Part shown: positions 57,608 to 64,000 of the stretch, one piece after another
Layout of the letters: each line of letters starts with the position of its first letter
How positions within the stretch are numbered: position 1 is the stretch's first letter
Assembly: GCA_036927565.1 (NCBI GenBank)
Contig: JAYESD010000005.1
Location: 93,660,301-93,724,300, forward strand
Direction of reading: 5' to 3'
DNA from: Tuctoria greenei
Taxonomy: Eukaryota > Streptophyta > Magnoliopsida > Poales > Poaceae
DNA length: 64,000 nt
Position numbers and translations under genes: made by a program
The notes under the pieces: generated by a model
Database searches by the model: none
Told to the model about the DNA's origin: nothing
What the model saw: the letters and a program-made list of their open reading frames with translations, nothing else

Positions 57608-59548
57608 TCAGAGATATCTCATTTTCTTATCAAACACAGATTTGGCATTGTTATTGTTCTCCATGTTAACATGGTCCTGATATTTAGTTTTCCTAGCTCT
57701 AGCAACATCATCTTGCACAATAGCTTCAGGAGACATAGGATGCAACACAATTTTTTTATCGTGGTAAAGAAAAGAATACTGATTTGATCTACCATGATGC
57801 ATAGAATCTCTATCAAATTGCCAAGGTCTTCCTAGCAGAATATTACAAGCTTGCATAGGCACAACATCACATTCAACGACATCCTTATATGATCCAATAG
57901 TAAAATGGATTCGCACAAGTCTAGTTACCTTTGCCTTACCGCTGTTGTTTAACCATTGAATGTAATAGGGATGTGGGTGCGGTTTGGTGCTTAGTGCCAG
58001 CTTGGTCACCATGTCACTGCTGGCCAAGTTGTTGCAGCTACCTCCATCAATGATCATGCGGCAAGATCGCTCTTTGACGACACACTTTGTTTGGAATAAT
58101 GTGTGCCTTTGATTTTGTTCCGCTTTCTCCATTTGTGCACTAAGCACACGCTGCACAATGAGACTATCATAGCGCGCTGCATCTTCTGCACCAATATGCT
58201 CTTCTTGATGTTCATCGCCACCTGCATAGTCAGCTGCAAGCAAAACACATGTATCGTCATCAAAATTGCTAGCAGATGAGTACTCACCGTCATCTTTAAC
58301 AATTAGAACACGTTTGCTTGGACAGTCACGCTGCACATGGCCAAAACCCTTGCACTTGTGACATTGAACGTCTCTAGATCGTCCGGTAGATTCTACGAAA
58401 GAAGCACTCTCGATGGGCTTTTGGGTGGTCTTTACTGCTGAGCTAGTGGAAGAAGCACATGGCTTGTTGCCGGAAGAAGAAGGTGCTGCCCGACTTGGTG
58501 AAGAAGATGGCGGGGAAGCACGCCCAGTCGAAGGAGTAGTCGTGCGTGGTTGCCATGAGCTAGTCTTTCCTGCAGAAATATTAGTTCTAGAGCTAGCTCG
58601 TCGTCCTTGCACTTCCCTTTCAGCTTTACAAGCAAGATGAAACAAACGGGTAACATTACTGTAATCTTTATAAGCAAGTATGTCCTGAATTTCACGGTTT
58701 AAACCACCCAAAAATCTAGCCATAGCTGGTTCCTCATCCTCGTCTAAATTACAACGCAACATACCCATTTGTAATTCTTGAAAATACTCTTCTACACTTT
58801 TAGCTCCCTGTCTCAATTGTTGTAACTTATTTAACAGATCATGTGCATAGTAAGAAGGAACAAATCTAGCCCGCATGAGCCGTTTCAAAGCATCCCAAGT
58901 TTGTGGTATGTTATTAGGATTTTTCTTGCCATGTTCTATCCACCAAACAGAAGCAAAATCAGTAAACTCACTAGTGGCTACTCTAACTCTTGCGTTTTTA
59001 GGAAACTCATGACATGCAAATTTTTTATCAACAGAAATCTCCCAAGTAATATATGCATCAGGGTCATATTTACCATCAAAATGAGGTATCTTAAATTTGA
59101 TCTTGTTAAAAGTATCTTCATTATTGCGTACCTCACGCCGACGATGTCCACCTATGCCTTGACGGTTGCATTGTAGCCGGCGCCGTGGCCTAGCTTCCTC
59201 ATCTTCCCCAATCTCCGTATCTGCAGAATAGTCATCTTCATTGTCACGTACAATACTAGGAGCATTGCTCACCTGTCCATCTGCGGTGCGTCCACGATCC
59301 CTCTCCTCAAGGCGCTGCAGGATGGCTCCAATAGAGGTGTTCAATGTTTGAATGGAAATCTCCAACGTGCTGATTTTGGTGTTGGTGTCGATCTGCATAT
59401 TTTCCAATTGACCAAGGCGGTCACTGGTAACACGAAAATCCTCATCAAGCGCTTCTGTGTGTAGCCGCACTTGGCGTTCGAAGTGTTGTATAATTCCCCG
59501 TGTGCGAGGTGAATGCACGTCTTCATTTGTATTTGCTCCTCCTGCCAT
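57608..59548 (-). pseudogene. gag-pro: CRM gag and protease (open, ends at frameshift)
   Basis: The start is the ATG at 59548 (MAGGANTNEDVHS). A coiled-coil N-terminus is followed by the gag core (FKIPHFDGKYDPDAYITWE, VWWIEHGKK, FVPSYYAHDLLNKLQQLRQG), a Ser/Pro-rich linker, the knuckle CHKCKGFGHVQRDC, and protease with MIIDGGSCNNLAS and ILLGRPWQFD. The frame is open for 647 codons from this start to TGA at 57608, where a one-frame change leads into RT. A single pol frame is usual in CRM, so this is probably a mutation and not a recoding site. Confidence 0.88.
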
Positions 59549-59868
59549 GGTTAGTAGAAAAAACAATCCAATATGAAAGGGTAACGTTATCCCTAGCTAC
59601 AAAGGTGTTGGTGGAGATAACTCGTTCACTCTCAACCTGTTCAATCAAGCTCTTACCTGTTCTTACAAAGCTCAGCAAGAAGGTGATGGCAACCAGCAAG
59701 TAATGAACAACTTCAAGAGCAGGTGTCAATCTATGGCTTTAGGTGGATGAACTAGCACAAGGAGCAAACTTTCACCACGTTAATCACAACAAGCTGAATA
59801 AATATTCTACGACAGTACTGTGCTGATCTTAGTCTAGACCGTACTAGAGACGCGAGCCGAGACACCAA
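59549..59868 (-). other. CRM leader and primer binding site
   Basis: The 5' leader is about 320 bp. Minus-strand TTGGTGTCTCGGCTCG (59853-59868), next to the LTR end, is a diverged TGGTATC-type PBS. No gene here. Confidence 0.55.
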
Positions 59869-60978
59869 TGTCGTCACCAAAAACACCCCAAACAACAATC
59901 TGATTTTTTTTCTTTTTTTTTTCATTCTTTTTTTTTTGTTGGGGTGGTCACCCAAACTCTCTCTAGATGGAATCAGGAGACCCTAGAACAAAATTTGCAC
60001 ATGCGGCTTTTAATTTTGCACTTGCTTTTTTTTTCTCTAATTGCTTGTGGCTTTTGTGCGGCTTTTGATTTTGCACTTGCCTTTTTTCTTGTTGTCAAAC
60101 TCAAATTACTAATTTGACTCAAACTCGAAGTAGCAATCTGATTCGAACTCGAACTAGTAATCAGACTCAAACTCGAACTAGCAATCCGACTCAAACTCGA
60201 AGTAGCAATCTGATTTGAACTCGTAATCCGACTCAAACTCGAACTAGCAATCCGACTCAAACTCAAAGTAGCAATACGATTTGAACTCGTAATCTGACTC
60301 AAACTCGAACTAGTAATCTGACTCAAACTCGAACTATGAATCTGACTCGAACTAGGTGACCGAATGTGACACGAACTCGAAACGCGCGATCTAGTCGACA
60401 CGCGCGTGTACAAGGAAGCAACTTAAGCTAAATTACGAATAAACAAAACCCACCAGCTAATGAGGGTGGCTGCTACTATTTATTACCTCCCTAGGGTTGT
60501 GAGAAACCCTAATCACGAGTCCCTAATGGACTCCAAATGATACATGGGCCGTGGGCCCAATTTTGGTGATGCAGCACCATGGACAGAAAAAGGTCTTGGT
60601 ATTAAAATAACTATTGCAGCCGACTCCGAATAGATATGGATATGAGGCCAGATCTGTTTGAAAGTAGACTTGATAGTCTTTCCAGAAAGTACTTGAACTC
60701 CTAGATCGGAGTCCGTATGAAATCGTGCTGGCCGTCACAATTTGGTGCTGTTCTGCTGTCCAAATCCCGTCCGCGCGAATTCCCTTCCCATTGGATCCTC
60801 TCCATTGTTCCTAAGCAAAACAAGAAAGCACGTAGTTCCACGGTCTAGATAAGATGGACATAAGGCCAATAACGAGTTCACCTCATAGTTTAGTTGACGT
60901 GCACAAGCGCGAGTGATCGGACCAGAAACCGGTAGCTGAGTTGGTGTGGATGTATCGAGGGTGTTGATGTCCTCATCA
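59869..60978 (-). repeat. 5' LTR of CRM element (about 1.1 kb)
   Basis: On minus the LTR runs TGATGAGGACATC...GGTGACGACA. The outer 447 bp match the 3' LTR. The inner end is set by the PBS-like site because the matching part of the other LTR is lost. It includes T-rich runs at 59909-59938 and a 24-bp repeat at 60105-60370. Confidence 0.7.
60105..60370. repeat. Tandem repeat of about 24 bp in CRM LTR
   Basis: About ten units of aatc-gactcaaactcgaactag, with variants (some shortened to about 18 bp). It produces a spurious Ser-rich minus-strand ORF. It lies in the LTR part that is missing from the 3' copy. Confidence 0.82.
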
Positions 60979-60981
60979 GCT

Positions 60982-61318
60982 GTCGAAGCAATCAAGCTCC
61001 GACAACTCCCTGGGGGCCCGCCGTTGACATTTTACGCGTTGACAGTGGGCGCCATCAAAGCAATCAAGCTCCGACAACTCCCAGGGGGCCGCCATCAATG
61101 TTTTATGCGTTGACAATGGGCGCCGTCGAAGCAATCAAGCTCCGACAACTCCTAGGGGGCCCGTCGTCGATGTTTCACGCGTTTACAGTGGGCGCCATCG
61201 AAGCAATAAAGCTCTGACAACTCCCAGGGGCCTGCAGTCAATGTTCTATGTGTTGACAGTGGGCGCTGTCGAAGCACTTAAGCTCCGACAACTCCTAGGG
61301 GGCCCGCTATCGACGTAA
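60982..61318. repeat. Minisatellite, about 4.7 units of 71-72 bp, in Tat-F spacer
   Basis: Units start at 60982, 61054, 61125, 61197 and 61268. The core is gtcgaagcaatcaagctccg, acaactcccagggggcccg and gcgttgacagtgggcgcc. The CRM LTR ends three bases before the first unit, so CRM inserted within or beside the array. Confidence 0.9.
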
Positions 61319-61569
61319 CAAAGGGTACTTAGAGATTACAGAAGCAAGACTCCGACCTTGGAGATATTATACTGGCTACGAGTTCGGAGCAATCAAGTTT
61401 TCAAGACATTCTCAAAATTCCTTATGGTAGATGTCCTCAATCAATTGAGCGCATCTACCAAGGGACTAACAAGATAAAGGCAATGTATTCAAGACAAAAA
61501 TGGAATTTGAAAGGATTTCATTCATTCAAAATTGGAGATTTACAAGATGAAGGTACAAAAGGAAAGGTC

Positions 61570-64000
61570 CTAGCTGCTGGAGTTCTGCTCAAAGTATGAA
61601 GCAACCTTCTCGACGGCTTCTTGGACGCGGGCCTTGACAGTTTCTTCCCCCTCGGCAATGGGTCCTTCAACCACCGGAGCTAGAGACATTGAGGGATCTC
61701 GGCTTCACAAGCACGTCACCACATATTTTGCGATGTTCTTAGACAGGGACCTTCCTTCAGTGTCGTGTTGGTCGACGACCACATCTCCTAGTGCATCCAG
61801 CTTAGCACCGGCGGAGTTGAGCGCCACCAAGGCTTTGTCCATCTCTGTCTCTGAGTTAGTCAGCTGGACCGAACTTAATCCCAGAGGCATCATATCTTCA
61901 TTCACACGCCCAAGGAAGTCCCAGACCTGCTGAGACTCAATTGCTCTTGTGCTCCTAAGCTCCTCCAGTGACCTCCTTGCAGATGAAAGCTCCGCAGAAC
62001 CCTCCTTCGTGAACCGCTCGACATCTTTGGTGTGCTGCTGGATCCGTTCAGCTAGCAACCTCTCTTGGTCAGCAATTTGCTTCTCTCGAAGGTGTATGCG
62101 GTATCGCCTTTCCGCAAGGTCCATCTCCTCTGCCTTCACCTTGTTCTCTCTAGCAGAGACAACATTCTCTCTTTAGATGACTCCTTCTCCTGCCAGCCAT
62201 ACTTGGTGCTTCTCTTTTTCGCACCAGGACTTGAATTTTTCCACATGGTCAGCCAATTCCTGCTCACCGCATGCTAGCTTCTGAGAGATTTCATCCTCTC
62301 TCTTTTGGACTTCATCCTCCTTATTATCCAACTCATCCCGACGTTTGAGGAGTTGTTCCCTCACAATATTGAGACTCTCTGAGTGACTTTCGGCGACTTC
62401 ATTGGCCTTCTTGTCATGCTTGTAGATCTCCTGGGTCTTGTCGTCGGGGCCTTTATAGTAGCCTCTCGTTCGTACAGCGCCTTGTTCAGGCACGACTGCC
62501 GAGGTTTCTCAACCTTCAACCACTCCCTTTGGTCCGCTAGCTGAGACTGCGTCAACTTCATCTTGAAGTACAGTAGCTTGCGCTAGTGCCTCAGGGTGCA
62601 ACGCTCCTCCTCCAGAGTCTTGCGCTCGTAGTCGAAGGCGAGTTGCACTTGGCGGAGGCTTGAGCAGGCATTGTCTATTGCTATATCTAGGGGGATCGGT
62701 TATGGACCTACCGGAGGTCTGGCTCCCCCGAGTCTTCTGGAATGGTCGTCGGAGCCCATGGCATAAGCGTGGACTCCAACAGCTCGACATCAGCAACACT
62801 AAGCTCCGGGAGATATCCACCTCCGATGCAGAACTGGAAGGCCTCGCTGCTGTACCTTCTTGTGCCGACTCAGGCATGGCCAATTCTGGCATGGTGACAT
62901 CAGGTACCGTCACCTCCAGAGCTCATGCGGAAACTTCCGTCGGAGCTTCAAAAATTTCTGGCGTTAATGTCGGAACCTCCGTAGCTGGCTCTGCAACAGC
63001 CAAAGCTTGCTCCAACATTTCTTCCTCATGGTCCGGCGTAACCATGGGATCTTCAGCTCTTGGTGCCGGAGCTGCCGTGTTTCGCCAAGACCAAAGGAGG
63101 AGCCGGAGCAGCTGCTGGGGCTTCAGCCTATGCAGTCTCTGGGAGCTGGCAGGTGGAGCAGCAGCTCCTCCTCTCGATACCCTGGAAACAGAGGAACGGA
63201 GAGTTCAGGAAAGAGCAAAAAGAAAAAACAAGACACAAGCTAAAGAGTCGATCATTATTTAGGCACATTGTTGCTCCAGTCGACACGGAGCTTCTTCCTT
63301 GGACGACCAGAGCCAGAACCCACCATCGTCGATGAGGTAGAGGCTCCGAACTTCATCCCGGGGGTTGTGGTAGCCACTGGCACCGCCTCAGCTGGGATCT
63401 CCCTCGTTTGAGAAAGGGACTCCGGACCCAGAGCCCGTCGCTGGCGCCGGGACCAGAGTCGACTTGCTGGACTTAGCGCCTACTGCAGGCACTAGATCCG
63501 AAGATGATCTGGTCATCGAAGCTAAACTTGTCGTTGCTGGAGGCACGACCAACACTGACTTGAGGCCTGGTCGAGGCGGTGGCTCTGCTTGCATCGGTGT
63601 TGATCTGACGTAGCTACCATCATCCCCGTCAACTTTCTCTTCTAACTAGAGGTGTCGATGGGCTCCTTGTCTTTGCCCTGACTCGAGTCAAGTTTGTTCT
63701 GGCTTGAATATGCAAGAGTCTTGCCCTCTGAAGCTCTGCGGATTGCAATTCCCGTCGGCAGAGTGCTCCTTTGACGCATTGGAAGACCCGTATCATCAAG
63801 CAGCAACACCACCTTCCGCAGTTCCCTCTTGACATCTGGAACTACATTCAAAGGCACAAACTGAGCCAGAGGTCCGATGTTGACCCTTGAAAAAGTTTCA
63901 CTATTCAGCTTCTGCAGATGGACCTTCAAGGTGCGCTCGTCCAGATTGGTGCCCTGGCCATCCTCAATCCGGAGAAAATTCATTTCTCAAGAGAAAGACC
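61570..64000 (-). pseudogene. aORF of Tat-F, partial and heavily broken
   Basis: The N-terminus is beyond the window. Exon 1 sequence (63259-64000) includes LKVHLQKLNS, FVPLNVVPDVKRELR and DDTGLP, matching the end of the PF04195-type region in Tat-D and Tat-E. The intron equivalent is 63182-63258 but its donor reads AT instead of GT. Exon 2 has a decayed Pro/Ser-rich stretch, a coiled coil (62600-61940; TKDVERFTKEG, SLEELRSTRA) and the C-terminal domain VWDFLGRVNEDM to the stop at 61570. TGA at 61705 stands in TCL-SRDPS, where Arg is usual. Several frameshifts occur between 62160 and 63180. Confidence 0.75.
63182..63258 (-). other. Intron equivalent of Tat-F aORF with lost donor
   Basis: The acceptor CTGTTTCCAG|GGTATC is intact. 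The donor is CCTAA|ATAATG where sister copies have CCTAG|GTAAGC. The size, 77 bp, matches the other introns. Confidence 0.55.

Larger units (their letters stand above)
54392..60978 (-). mobile_element. CRM-type centromeric retrotransposon (chromovirus)
   Basis: The minus-strand order is 5' LTR (59869-60978), gag-protease, RT, RNase H, integrase and a truncated 3' LTR (54392-54838). The LTR starts TGATGAGGACATCAACACC. The integrase C-terminus reads into the 3' LTR through ADLKPYLGEEDEL and PVSGPITRARARQLN, features known for CRM/CRR elements. Those target CENH3-rich chromatin through the integrase C-terminal CR motif. Confidence 0.88.
60979..64000 (+). mobile_element. Tat-F: Tat-lineage element, spacer and aORF only
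   Basis: A minus-strand aORF means gag-pol would be on plus to the left, where CRM now sits. No Tat-F gag-pol is found in the window. The 3' LTR would lie right of 64000. Confidence 0.75.

Noticed and set aside
57590..57620. Programmed frameshift between CRM gag-pro and RT
   Set aside because: CRM elements normally have one continuous frame and no slippery heptamer is evident here. Other CRM breaks in this copy are ordinary mutations.
59973..60413. Ser-rich repetitive minus-strand ORF (SSSLSQITSS)
   Set aside because: It is a translation of the 24-bp tandem repeat in the CRM LTR, with no gene context.
60735..60995. Apparent small gene ending GFGQQNSTKL
   Set aside because: It is the CRM integrase tail as encoded in the 5' LTR copy. 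The real coding copy is at 54595-54838.

Overview
The window is repeat-dense grass (Poaceae) nuclear DNA. It consists almost entirely of nested LTR retrotransposons with a few DNA-transposon pieces, and I find no ordinary host gene, tRNA or rRNA. The grass call is an inference from family knowledge. It rests on Ty3/gypsy Tat-lineage elements carrying an antisense ORF of the 'putative gypsy type transposon' family (Pfam PF04195), next to a Sirevirus copia element and a CRM-type centromeric retrotransposon. The CRM copy suggests, without proving, a centromeric or pericentromeric location.

Layout, left to right. Tat-A (1-12786, gag-pol on minus, antisense ORF on plus, left LTR cut by the window edge) sits inside the protease region of Tat-B. 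Tat-B (12787-22602, gag-pol on plus, antisense ORF on minus) ends with its 3' LTR. Next come a probable CACTA-type terminus (22603-23800), a Tat LTR/PBS remnant (Tat-C, 23801-24483), and the 3' LTR plus a little internal sequence of a minus-strand copia element (24484-25681). Tat-D (25682-30137) interrupts that copia element and is itself interrupted within its antisense ORF by a chromovirus of Tekay/Del type. The chromovirus LTR (30138-32657 and 45248-45516) is split by a complete Tat element, Tat-E (32658-45247). The chromovirus coding remnant (to about 46102) abuts a Sirevirus (46103-52185) whose reverse-transcriptase start carries a 535-bp hAT MITE. Then follow a 2.2-kb hAT-like element (52186-54391), a CRM retrotransposon on minus (54392-60978), and Tat-F (60979 to the window end).

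The Tat elements share one plan: LTR, PBS, gag-protease, an in-frame UAG, RT, RNase H, a second archaeal-type RNase H, integrase, a spacer (with ~70-74-bp tandem repeats in Tat-B, -E and -F), an antisense two-exon gene, PPT, LTR. Comparing the copies gives the most interesting signals. The UAG between protease and RT lies at the same codon in all three elements where it can be seen. The antisense gene has a short phase-2 GT-AG intron at the same place in four elements, preceded by a TATA-like site. A fast-changing Pro/Glu/Ser-rich linker sits inside RNase H.

All copies are damaged. Many nonsense codons are TAG where a sister copy has CAG, as expected from deamination of methylated cytosines. 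Lineage names come from recognising protein motifs by eye. No database search or alignment program was used, and boundaries marked approximate should be treated so.
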